Shown in pieces: positions 1 through 6,916 of a stretch of 23,823 nucleotides of DNA. Made by a program: the position numbers and the translations under genes. Each line of letters starts with the position of its first letter. The stretch's first letter is position 1. Source of the DNA: an uncultured Oscillospiraceae bacterium (lineage in GTDB: Bacteria; Bacillota; Clostridia; Oscillospirales; Oscillospiraceae); assembly GCA_934668285.1 (NCBI GenBank), contig CAKUNB010000009.1, forward strand, positions 1 to 23,823. Reading direction: 5' to 3'. Below the pieces are notes generated by a model. That model saw nothing but the letters and a program-made list of their open reading frames with translations. It made no database searches and was not told where the DNA came from.

Positions 1-53
1 GCGCGGGTCAGGCCGGTCATCTCGATCTCAATGCCGAAGTTCTGACTTCTCAC
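1..53 (-). CDS. Amidoligase-family protein, N-terminal fragment (runs off window)
   Basis: Only the first 17 codons are visible, starting with GTG at 53, and they read VRSQNFGIEIEMTGLTR. The FGIEIEMTG start is typical of amidoligase (Amidoligase_2, ATP-grasp-related/glutamine-synthetase-fold) proteins found just downstream of the cell-wall hydrolase in Tn1549-type elements. The GTG start overlaps the TGA stop of the upstream hydrolase gene in a GTGA arrangement, implying translational coupling. The function in these elements is unknown; family members are thought to form amide or isopeptide bonds. The call rests on this short N-terminus and on gene order. Confidence 0.65.
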   Translation of the reverse strand, partial: MRSQNFGIEIEMTGLTR

Positions 54-1597
54 GGCAATATCCCTCCGTTTTCTGCATAGCGGCTGTAGTAGGCGCTGCC
101 AAAGGTGGCGCGTTGGGCTTGAACGGTTTCGCTCTGGTCGGCGGGGGCTTCAAAGTGGAAAAGGACGGCGTTAGAGGCTTCCAAAACAGAGCTTGCATTT
201 TGCAGTGCCGCGAGGACGGCAGGGAAGCGGTCTTGCAGCTCTTGGCACAAAAAGTCCGCCTGTAGCTTTGCGTCGGCAACGGACGTGCCGCGCGTCTTAG
301 CAAGGGTCAGCAGCGCCGCCTTGCGCTCCGGTGTCGTCCACTGTGCCAAGCCGTAGCCCGCGCGATCGGAGGCAAAGTTCAAATAGCTTCCGGCGTCGAC
401 CGCCTGCGTGTAGGCCGCGTCCGAGTAGCCGAGCGCGGCCTCGTAGGTGTCCTGCAAATTGTCCGGACGGAGGCCGCTTTCGGCATAGAGGTTGCCCATT
501 AGCCCGGCCACACCGTAGGGATTCTGAATGGCTTCGTAGAGCGCCAACCAAAGCTCCGCCTCCCCGCCGACCGCAGGCACGTCAGAAAGGTAGGAGATGT
601 ACGGAATTTTCAGCCAATGCGTCCAGTCGCCGTCGGCCAGACGGGAGCGGATGACGCCGACCGTGGTGCGGCTGGCGTGGATGACCTCCCCGTTGCCGAC
701 GTAAATTCCAATATGCCCCTTTCGCCAGACGGCAAGGCCGGGAAGCTCCGGTATCGTGTCGATGCTGCCCTTTTCCGTGGCGTTGGCATAAAAATCGTCC
801 GAGCCGAGGTCCGGCATCCCATTCGTGCCGTATTCCAGCTCCCGCGTTTCGGCGTTCAGCCAGCCGTAGCCCTTGATGAGTCCGGCGCAGTCCGCCGTTC
901 TGCCGTGCAGCCAGTGTTCGCGGATGAATTCCTCCTGCTCCGCCAGCTCCTCCGGATACTGCTCCAGCTTAGCCTCCAGCATGGCGCTGCTCAACACCTC
1001 GCCATACGTACCCCAGACATACCCCCAGCCCGATTTTTCTGCCGCGACCGCCCATTGGACGAGGTCCAGATTGTTTTTGGTAGATGGGTCAACATAGCCG
1101 GAGGTATCGATTTGCACAGAGCGGATAATTTGCAGGAGTGGTGCGAAGTCCTCTGCGGAAAGCGCCGTGCCGAACGCGGCATTGACGGTCTCCAGCAATT
1201 CCGCGTCGCTCTGTCCCTCCGAAAAGCAGGCCGCCAGCTGCGCGGCAAAGTCCGGTTCATTCGCGTAGTCCGAGAGCGCGAACAGGTACAGCGCGTGCGC
1301 CTCGTCGGTACGGGCGGGAAAGCCCGCCGCCGTCATGGCGCGTTCGATGTCCAACAGCGTTCCCTCCGCCGCCAGCAGCTTCTCCCGTGCCTCGGCGGAG
1401 AGGTTTTCCAGCACCATCTCCTGCAAACGCTCCGTGTCGATCTCCAACGTGCCTTGGAACAGACCGACGACCGCGGCAATAGGCATGAGAATAATGATGA
1501 AAACGCCAAGGACAATGCCTCCGACGGTTTTCCACGCTTTCTTATCCGGAACAACGGCGGCGACCTTTTTCAGCACCGATGCGGCGGTAATGCTCAT
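50..1597 (-). CDS. Membrane-anchored peptidoglycan hydrolase of the conjugation machine (NlpC/P60-like + phage-tail-lysozyme-like)
   Basis: 515 aa. The start at 1597 (MSITAASVL) is chosen because GGAGGAAGG lies 5-13 bases upstream; an in-frame ATG 18 codons earlier lies inside the virB4 tail. A single hydrophobic segment at residues 24-46 should anchor the protein with the rest outside. Residues 190-330 look NlpC/P60-like: WGYVWG near 191, a DCAGL motif with candidate catalytic Cys237, and GHIGIYVG with candidate His295. Residues 345-505 resemble the phage tail lysozyme fold: GLMGNLYAESGL with Glu373 as the likely catalytic acid, and GYGLAQWT at 414-421. The expected role is to open the peptidoglycan locally for the type IV secretion channel (VirB1-like, CD1108-type position after virB4). 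The gap to virB4 is 4 bases. The Ser of the usual DCSGL motif is Ala here. Confidence 0.88.
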   Translation of the reverse strand: MSITAASVLKKVAAVVPDKKAWKTVGGIVLGVFIIILMPIAAVVGLFQGTLEIDTERLQEMVLENLSAEAREKLLAAEGTLLDIERAMTAAGFPARTDEAHALYLFALSDYANEPDFAAQLAACFSEGQSDAELLETVNAAFGTALSAEDFAPLLQIIRSVQIDTSGYVDPSTKNNLDLVQWAVAAEKSGWGYVWGTYGEVLSSAMLEAKLEQYPEELAEQEEFIREHWLHGRTADCAGLIKGYGWLNAETRELEYGTNGMPDLGSDDFYANATEKGSIDTIPELPGLAVWRKGHIGIYVGNGEVIHASRTTVGVIRSRLADGDWTHWLKIPYISYLSDVPAVGGEAELWLALYEAIQNPYGVAGLMGNLYAESGLRPDNLQDTYEAALGYSDAAYTQAVDAGSYLNFASDRAGYGLAQWTTPERKAALLTLAKTRGTSVADAKLQADFLCQELQDRFPAVLAALQNASSVLEASNAVLFHFEAPADQSETVQAQRATFGSAYYSRYAENGGILP

Positions 1598-1601
1598 GCG
1601 A

Positions 1602-3467
1602 TCACCTTCCTCCCGCCGTGCCGAACAGCGCCGCCTTGTATTCCGGGGCAATCACCTGCAAAAGATACCGCTCGTTGCCGCAGCGGTAGAGGCACGTGCC
1701 GCGTTCCGGCGAGCGGATGCGCTCGAACTCTGCCGCCTCGATTTGCAGGGCATCCATATATTCCTTGGGATTGATCTGGCCGGGGTGGAACAGGAACTGG
1801 TGCGTCGGGATGGAGAACAGCGGCTTGGTGTATTCGCGGATGGAGGGAATTAAAAAATCCTCGATGTTCTGGCTGGCCAGAAGCATCGAGGAATCCTTTT
1901 TCCGCACCCGTTTCATACAGTTGCGGAGATATTCAATTGCGGTCCTGTTTGTCAAAAACAGATACAGCTCGTCGATTCCGGCGACGGTATTGCCGCGGCC
2001 CAGAAGCTGATTGCTCAGATACGACAGGATATTAAACAGCATGGCGTCCTTGAGCCGCCGGTTCGTGTCGAGCAGACCTTTGACGCCGAACACGAGAAAT
2101 TCGCTGTCCACGAGATTCGTGTGGCCGTTAAAATACTTGCGCTCCGCGCCGACGCACATGGAGTGGATGCCGAGGCAGACCTCTTGGAGCGTTTGCTCGG
2201 TATACAGGTACTTCCTCTGCCGGTCGTAGCTGTAAAATTCCTCCTCGCAGAGGCGGTAAAGGTCCTCCATGACCGGAAAATCCGCCGGACGCTTTTCGCG
2301 GTAGTCCGTGGAATCCGTAATGCCGAAGCGGGCGTAGAGCTTGGCGAGCAGAATTTCGATCGTATCGAGCTGCGCGTCCGTAAAATCCTTGTAGGCGCGG
2401 AAGAAGTCTTTCAGGAACGCGATGTGCTGTGAGAGTCGCGTCACTTTATGAAATGCTTTCGGTGCAAATTCATCTTGGTCGCGGGCGCTTGATTCAGCAT
2501 CCTGTGGTGTGCGCGAATCGGACGCAGGCACGGCCTGTTCCGTCCATGCCTTTGGCTCCAAGGGGTTAATGGTATACGCGCCGCTCATAAAGTCGATATA
2601 ACAGCCGCCGAGCGAATGGCAGAGCGTTTCGTACTCCGCCTCCGGGTCGAGGCAGAGGACCGCCTTGCCGGATTCGCGGAGGTTGGTCAAAATGAGCTTG
2701 AGCAGATAGCTTTTGCCCTGACCGGAATTGCCGAGGATGAGAATGTTGCCGGTCGTCTTGTCCTCCGCGCGGCGGTCGAAGTCCACGAGGATGTTCGACC
2801 CGAACTTGTCCCGACCGAGGTACAGCCCCTGCGGGTCGGTCTTGCCGGAAAAGTTGAAGGGAAAGAGATTGGCCGCGCTGGACGCAGGCAGTACGCGCTC
2901 ATACTGTGTGCCGAACTGATTTGCGCCTGTAGGCAGGACGGAGAGGAAGCCCTCCTTCTGCCGCAGGGTCAGGCGGTCTACGGAAAGCTTCGCCCGCGTC
3001 AGCTCCATGGCAATGTCGGCCTGCAGCTCGCGGAGCGCGTCCATGCTGCGGGCCTTTAGCTCAAGGAACACCGCCACATGGAGCAGCGGCTCGCGGTTTT
3101 TTCGCAGCTTTGCCAGCAGCTCCACCACATCCTGCAGATTGCCCGCGGCGGCAATGGTTTCGTTCACGTCGTTGCCGCCGCTTTTGAGCTTATTCCGGCG
3201 GGCGGCGTTCTGGATGATTTTCCGCTGCTCGCCCGCCTCCACCAGCCGGTGGTAGATGCGCAGCGTCACACCGCTGCGGTCAGCCAGCTGCGCCAGCAGC
3301 GCCTGCTCCTCCGTCGAGGGCGGATACTCCCGCACCGCCCACACGCAGCGGTAACTGTCCCCCACAAGATAATGGTCCGGCAAAAACTTCACCATCCCCG
3401 GCAGGATCATATCAAAAAAATCCTTGGGCGTGGCCTCCGGGGTCGTGTTTGCTGTTTGTTTTTTCAT
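1602..3467 (-). CDS. virB4: VirB4-like conjugal transfer ATPase (CD1110 type)
   Basis: 621 aa, start ATG at 3467 with AGGAGG seven bases upstream. This is the cytoplasmic/inner-membrane-associated ATPase that energises the mating-pair type IV secretion system. Residues 1-200 form the N-terminal VirB4 region. Walker A is GNSGQGKS at 246-253, followed by LCLDPEAEY (271-279), typical of VirB4/HerA-type ATPases. Walker B is AGIDELYLF with Asp499/Glu500, and the sensor stretch LLASQNIEDF follows at 529-538. Residues 311-340 are a hydrophilic, probably disordered insertion between the two halves of the ATPase core. The start overlaps the upstream gene by 4 bases (ATGA). All catalytic residues are present, so it looks intact. 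Confidence 0.93.
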   Translation of the reverse strand: MKKQTANTTPEATPKDFFDMILPGMVKFLPDHYLVGDSYRCVWAVREYPPSTEEQALLAQLADRSGVTLRIYHRLVEAGEQRKIIQNAARRNKLKSGGNDVNETIAAAGNLQDVVELLAKLRKNREPLLHVAVFLELKARSMDALRELQADIAMELTRAKLSVDRLTLRQKEGFLSVLPTGANQFGTQYERVLPASSAANLFPFNFSGKTDPQGLYLGRDKFGSNILVDFDRRAEDKTTGNILILGNSGQGKSYLLKLILTNLRESGKAVLCLDPEAEYETLCHSLGGCYIDFMSGAYTINPLEPKAWTEQAVPASDSRTPQDAESSARDQDEFAPKAFHKVTRLSQHIAFLKDFFRAYKDFTDAQLDTIEILLAKLYARFGITDSTDYREKRPADFPVMEDLYRLCEEEFYSYDRQRKYLYTEQTLQEVCLGIHSMCVGAERKYFNGHTNLVDSEFLVFGVKGLLDTNRRLKDAMLFNILSYLSNQLLGRGNTVAGIDELYLFLTNRTAIEYLRNCMKRVRKKDSSMLLASQNIEDFLIPSIREYTKPLFSIPTHQFLFHPGQINPKEYMDALQIEAAEFERIRSPERGTCLYRCGNERYLLQVIAPEYKAALFGTAGGR

Positions 3468-4054
3468 TCGTTCACCTCCTCAAAATACTGCGTGCCGTCG
3501 AAGTCCGGAAGGGCATCGCCGGTGGGGGTGGCGTCGAGGTAGAGGGCGAGCAGGCGCTTCAGCTCCGGCGGCTTCATGCGGCGGACCTCGAAGCCCTGCT
3601 CGGCGATGCGCTTTTCGATGCGGTTGACGGTGTCCAGCATCTGCTTGTCCTTGCCCTCCCTCCGGCGGGCGGCGAAGAAGAACTGCCGCGCCGTCGCCAT
3701 CTCCGTCTGGATGCGGTCGAGAAAGGCGATATCCTTCTGAATCACGCTGCGGACGTTGGAATTCTGTTCTTCTGTCAGTCGATTTGTCAGGTGCGCCTTG
3801 TTGGCGTCGAAGCACTCCGCCGCGTCCGTGCAGAGAATTTCGAGGTCGGGAATCGCGGAGAGCACCATCATGAGGTTCCGGATTTTGTCGGCAATGTGCG
3901 CCTCGGACAGGACGGAGATATTCGTCGGCGCGACCTGATAAAACAGCAGCTCGCCGCCGTCCGTCAGCAGGCCGTATTTCGTAAAGCCCTGCATCCCGAA
4001 CAGCTCCTGCACCGAGCGGCTGCGCGGCCGTTTTTTGATTCGCAGCAGCTTCAT
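3464..4054 (-). CDS. Conserved conjugation protein encoded between PrgI and VirB4, function unknown
   Basis: 196 aa from ATG at 4054 (MKLLRIKKR), which has AGGAGG upstream and overlaps the upstream stop in an ATGA junction; the open frame extends further 5' but only as a shadow of the PrgI gene. The protein is soluble, starts with a basic stretch (KKRPRSRS), and then has SVQELFGMQGFTKYGLL, a long alpha-helical middle rich in charged residues (about 95-160) and an ATARQFFFAAR segment. There is no ATPase motif. The FTKYGLLTDGGELLFYQV pattern resembles the amino-terminal part of some VirB4/TraC-type proteins, so it may be a stand-alone accessory domain acting with VirB4; that is inference. VirB4 itself has its own N-terminal region, so this is not a simple frameshift split. 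Confidence 0.8.
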   Translation of the reverse strand: MKLLRIKKRPRSRSVQELFGMQGFTKYGLLTDGGELLFYQVAPTNISVLSEAHIADKIRNLMMVLSAIPDLEILCTDAAECFDANKAHLTNRLTEEQNSNVRSVIQKDIAFLDRIQTEMATARQFFFAARRREGKDKQMLDTVNRIEKRIAEQGFEVRRMKPPELKRLLALYLDATPTGDALPDFDGTQYFEEVNE

Positions 4055-4326
4055 CCCTCTACCTCCTGCCGCCACGCAAAGCGCTGCTGCGTCCCGATGA
4101 AATACCGCGCCGCCCAGCGTAAGAAATCCAGCACAGTAGTGTCCTCCAGCCGGATGGTGAGAAAGCCGTAGCAGAGCGTGGCCGCGGCGGGCAGCAGAAG
4201 CCGCAGCTCCACCAGCAGCACGGCAGAAAGCAGCGCCGCCACGCTGAGCGTTACAAAATCCCGCAGGCTCCAGAGCCACAGGCTGGCCGCCGCGCGGAGA
4301 TTTTGCGGATATAAATAATGTGTCAT
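4051..4326 (-). CDS. PrgI-family conjugation membrane protein
   Basis: 91 aa, start ATG at 4326 with AGGAGG eight bases upstream. It is a small inner-membrane protein with two adjacent hydrophobic segments (about 22-41 and 43-58) followed by an amphipathic C-terminus (DTTVLDFLRWAARYF). Size, topology and location between VirB6 and VirB4 match the PrgI/CD1111 family, the Gram-positive counterpart of VirB3. It likely helps dock VirB4 at the membrane. The stop codon overlaps the next start (ATGA), and a 10-base gap separates it from the VirB6 gene. Confidence 0.8.
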   Translation of the reverse strand: MTHYLYPQNLRAAASLWLWSLRDFVTLSVAALLSAVLLVELRLLLPAAATLCYGFLTIRLEDTTVLDFLRWAARYFIGTQQRFAWRQEVEG

Positions 4327-4336
4327 GAATAACCTC

Positions 4337-5269
4337 CTATTTTGCCGCCCGCGCCACACTGCGTGTGAGATTGACCGCGGTGGTCGTGGCGTGGACGACG
4401 GACATCATGTTGATGCGCACCGAGCTGTCCAGTCCGAACTGCTGCGCAATGCGCGGCACCTCGTTGGCAGCCAGCATGATACCCAGCCCCAGCAGCATCC
4501 GGTCAGGGAAGGTCAGCAGCCCCAGAAAGAGCAGACTCGTCTGCAAAAACGCCGTCAGGCACAGCGCCGCGATCTGCTTCATCCACTGGTTGAAGCCGTC
4601 CTGATACCCCCGCGGGACGCTGAACAGATACAGCGCGCCGACGGCCATCTGCACAAGCAGAATGCCGCCGCGCTTGATGTTGGCGAAGAATATCTTGATG
4701 ACGCAGTAGGCAAAGGCGATCAGCGCGAGGATATTGAACAGATTCCCGCTGACGTTGTTCGCCACGGAGAAGCTGCCGACCAGCACGCTGGTACTCTCCT
4801 CCGCGAGGTCGATGCTCCGCCCACCGGCAAAGAGGGCGGACAGGTCGTGGGAAAAGGTATTTTGCAGGCTGACGCAGAACCGGTACAGCTCCACCGGAAC
4901 AACGCCGACCAGTGAACAGGCGAAAAAGCCCTTGAGAATGTTAATGGCCGTTGCCTTGATGTTCGCGCGGCCGCACTGGTATTCGATGGCGACGTCAAAA
5001 ATCGCCACGACCGTTCCGGCGGCGAACAGTGCCCAGCCGAACAGGGTAAACAGCCGCAGCGTCGCCTGAATCCAGTCCAGCGCGAAGATATCTGCGCCCA
5101 TGCCGCTCATGCGGGTGAAAAAGTCCGCGACGGCGTTGTAGATCGTTTCGTAGCTCCATTGCAGCATGGTGTTCCAAATCGTGTTGGAAACCTGCTCCCC
5201 CAGAAACGAAAATGTGTCGCCGATGGCGCTGCCGATGGACGCGATCAGCTCGGTCAACCAATCCAGCAA
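4337..5269 (-). CDS. VirB6/TrbL-like conjugal transfer channel protein (CD1112 type)
   Basis: 310 aa polytopic membrane protein with about six hydrophobic segments (approx. 72-94, 108-128, 177-195, 202-219, 233-252, 256-268), an N-terminal amphipathic part (WLTELIASIGSAIGDTF) and a C-terminal tail rich in Thr/Val/Arg. This matches the VirB6/TrbL component of Gram-positive conjugation systems, which forms the membrane channel for DNA passage. The start is TTG at 5269, with GGAGG nine bases upstream. An ATG seven bases before it is in another frame and gives no product. Length is normal for the CD1112 family. It lies 15 bases after the upstream gene and 10 before the PrgI gene. Confidence 0.88.
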   Translation of the reverse strand: MLDWLTELIASIGSAIGDTFSFLGEQVSNTIWNTMLQWSYETIYNAVADFFTRMSGMGADIFALDWIQATLRLFTLFGWALFAAGTVVAIFDVAIEYQCGRANIKATAINILKGFFACSLVGVVPVELYRFCVSLQNTFSHDLSALFAGGRSIDLAEESTSVLVGSFSVANNVSGNLFNILALIAFAYCVIKIFFANIKRGGILLVQMAVGALYLFSVPRGYQDGFNQWMKQIAALCLTAFLQTSLLFLGLLTFPDRMLLGLGIMLAANEVPRIAQQFGLDSSVRINMMSVVHATTTAVNLTRSVARAAK

Positions 5270-5284
5270 GCTGCATCACCTCCG

Positions 5285-5626
5285 TCACAGAATGGACCAG
5301 ATATACAGCGGCGCGGTCAGCGTAAAGATGAGGCAGGCAAACAAAATGCATGGCGCAGCGAATTCAAGCTGCCCGTGCTTGCGATACTCAAAATAGCTGG
5401 TACCGACCTTGACGAAGAACAAAATGGCGAGGATCATGTCGCAGACCGGAAAGATGACGTTGTTCACCACGGTTTGAATCTGCGACTTTGCGCTGTTCCA
5501 CGTGTCCTCAATCGCGCCGGACACATCTCCCGCCGCCGCGGCGCTGAGAGAGCAGAGCGCAAGCAGCACGATGAGCAGTCCTGCGAAGCACAGAAGCCGC
5601 CTGATTTTTTCTTTCATGCCGTTCAT
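5285..5626 (-). CDS. Small exported membrane protein, DUF3852-like (conjugation)
   Basis: 113 aa from ATG at 5626 (MNGMKEK), preceded by GGGAGG; a second ATG three codons later is possible. There is a clear signal peptide (basic KEKIRR, hydrophobic core, AAAAG cleavage area near 29-33), a short exposed stretch, and two hydrophobic segments at about 56-76 and 92-110. The pattern GDVSGAIEDTW, then VVNNVIFPVCDMILA, then a C-terminus ending LYIWSIL, resembles the DUF3852 family of CTn elements. The topology is also like a VirB2/TrbC pilin-type subunit, so a pilin-like role is possible but unproven. The start overlaps the upstream stop (ATGA). Confidence 0.75.
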   Translation of the reverse strand: MNGMKEKIRRLLCFAGLLIVLLALCSLSAAAAGDVSGAIEDTWNSAKSQIQTVVNNVIFPVCDMILAILFFVKVGTSYFEYRKHGQLEFAAPCILFACLIFTLTAPLYIWSIL

Positions 5627-5988
5627 GCCGTACCTCCCATTCGCCGTTCCGCCCAGTTTGTGGTAAGATGCACAAGGGCGGCGTATTGGTCTTGCGGGGA
5701 AAGGCCGTCGAGGAACGCTTCCAGCGGCGGGTTTCCGGCCTTGCTTTTGTCGCAGTGCCTTGCGCAGGGACAGGCTTGGCAGTCCTTGCCGCAATAAAAC
5801 AGCATGGAACAGTCCTCGCAGTCGTCGGTGCAGGAAAAGGCGGAATCACGGTCGATCTGCTCGACGGTGACTTTTCCTTCCTCCGCGGTAAATTGCAGCG
5901 CGCCGCCGGGGTCGATGCCGGAATCCAGCAGCACTTCATACGGAACGTCCAGCCGCACAAACAGCGGCGGGGAATTCAAATTCTTCAT
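5623..5988 (-). CDS. AbrB-like protein with dense C-terminal cysteine cluster
   Basis: 121 aa, start ATG at 5988 with AGGAGG seven bases upstream; an in-frame ATG eight codons earlier has no good ribosome site. Residues 8-46 (LFVRLDVPYEVLLDSGIDPG, then a strand-rich part ending VTVEQID) have the swapped-hairpin pattern of AbrB/MazE/SpoVT DNA-binding domains. Residues 53-79 hold eight cysteines: C53, C57, C60, C66, C70, C73, C75 and C79, spaced X3-X2-X5-X3-X2-X1-X3. This could bind two metal ions or an Fe-S cluster. A related small protein occurs in Tn1549-like elements. A role as regulator or redox/metal sensor of the transfer operon is inference. It follows dam by 10 bases. Confidence 0.7.
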   Translation of the reverse strand: MKNLNSPPLFVRLDVPYEVLLDSGIDPGGALQFTAEEGKVTVEQIDRDSAFSCTDDCEDCSMLFYCGKDCQACPCARHCDKSKAGNPPLEAFLDGLSPQDQYAALVHLTTNWAERRMGGTA

Positions 5989-5998
5989 AAAATACCTC

Positions 5999-6916
5999 CT
6001 ATTCAGTTTCATCAAACAGACTGATTTGTTTTGGTTCGGCGCGTTCGCGCTCGGAGAGGTCGTAGTTGGCGACCAGCAGCTCCGGAAATTCTTTTCCGGC
6101 CTCGAAGCGCTGCGCCATGCTGTGGGCGCGTTTGAAGTCAAAAAACTGATGCCCCGCGTACAGCGCCCGAATTTCGGGGCAGTCGTTGTACGACAGCAGG
6201 AACTTTCCCTGCGCCGCCGTCAGGACGCGGTGCAGCCGCAGGTGGTCGTCCCACGCAAAGCCGCAGTCGTAGACGTACTCGCTGGTAAAATACGGCGGGT
6301 CGCAGTAGAAAAAGCTGGTCGGGCGGTCATAATGCCGGATGAGGGTTTCAAAGTCCTGATTTTCAATGACGACGTTTTCGCAGCGGCGGGAAAAGGCCTG
6401 AATCAGGCCGAACAGGCTGCGGACGTTGAACGGCTGGCAGGCAAACGACCGTCCGCCGCTGGCGTAGCTGCTGCGGATGAGCTTGAGGAACATAATAGCG
6501 CGGCGGAGATCGTAATCCTCGCGGGCGGCAGCGTAGAGGGTGCGAATTTCCTGCGCCTGAATGGGCGGAAGCAGGACCTCGCTCAGCTCCAACTGCTGCT
6601 GAAAATACGCGTCGTCGAATTCCTCGCGGCGGAAGAACTTTTTCAGGACGTTGAAATCGTCACGGGCGTTGAGATTCAGGAAGCCGAGCGCGCGGATGAA
6701 CTCCACCGGCCGGTCGCGCATACAGCGGAACAGGTTGACGAGGTTCCGGTTGTAGTCGTTCAGCACCTCAAACCGATCCGGCACCGCCTTCCCCAACAGC
6801 ACCGCCCCGGACCCGCCGAACGGCTCAATGTACCGCTCATACTCCAGCGGAAACATCCCATACAAAACCCGCAGCACCGGCGTCTTGTTCCCCATCCAAC
6901 TAACCGGAGACTTCAT
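5999..6916 (-). CDS. D12-class DNA adenine N6-methyltransferase (Dam family)
   Basis: 305 aa. It transfers a methyl group from S-adenosylmethionine to adenine in DNA. SWMGNK at residues 6-11 and EPFGGSGAV at 31-39 form the AdoMet pocket, and CDPPYF with catalytic DPPY at 206-209 is motif IV. LNDYNRNLVNLF (52-63) is the typical acidic ribose-binding stretch. The length is slightly above E. coli Dam (278 aa). No restriction partner is visible, so it is an orphan methylase, a common ICE cargo that can protect the element or mark its DNA. The target sequence (GATC or other) cannot be read from the protein. The ATG at 6916 overlaps the upstream stop (ATGA); a GAGGAG lies 11 bases upstream. Confidence 0.92.
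   Translation of the reverse strand: MKSPVSWMGNKTPVLRVLYGMFPLEYERYIEPFGGSGAVLLGKAVPDRFEVLNDYNRNLVNLFRCMRDRPVEFIRALGFLNLNARDDFNVLKKFFRREEFDDAYFQQQLELSEVLLPPIQAQEIRTLYAAAREDYDLRRAIMFLKLIRSSYASGGRSFACQPFNVRSLFGLIQAFSRRCENVVIENQDFETLIRHYDRPTSFFYCDPPYFTSEYVYDCGFAWDDHLRLHRVLTAAQGKFLLSYNDCPEIRALYAGHQFFDFKRAHSMAQRFEAGKEFPELLVANYDLSERERAEPKQISLFDETE

Noticed and set aside
617..1774. 385-codon plus-strand open frame over the hydrolase gene
   Set aside because: Shadow of the minus-strand hydrolase, whose domains, ribosome site and coupling are clear.
3464..4054. VirB4 split into two pieces by a frameshift
   Set aside because: The upstream protein has its own strong ribosome site and an ATGA overlap, and VirB4 has a complete N-terminal region, so these are two genes.
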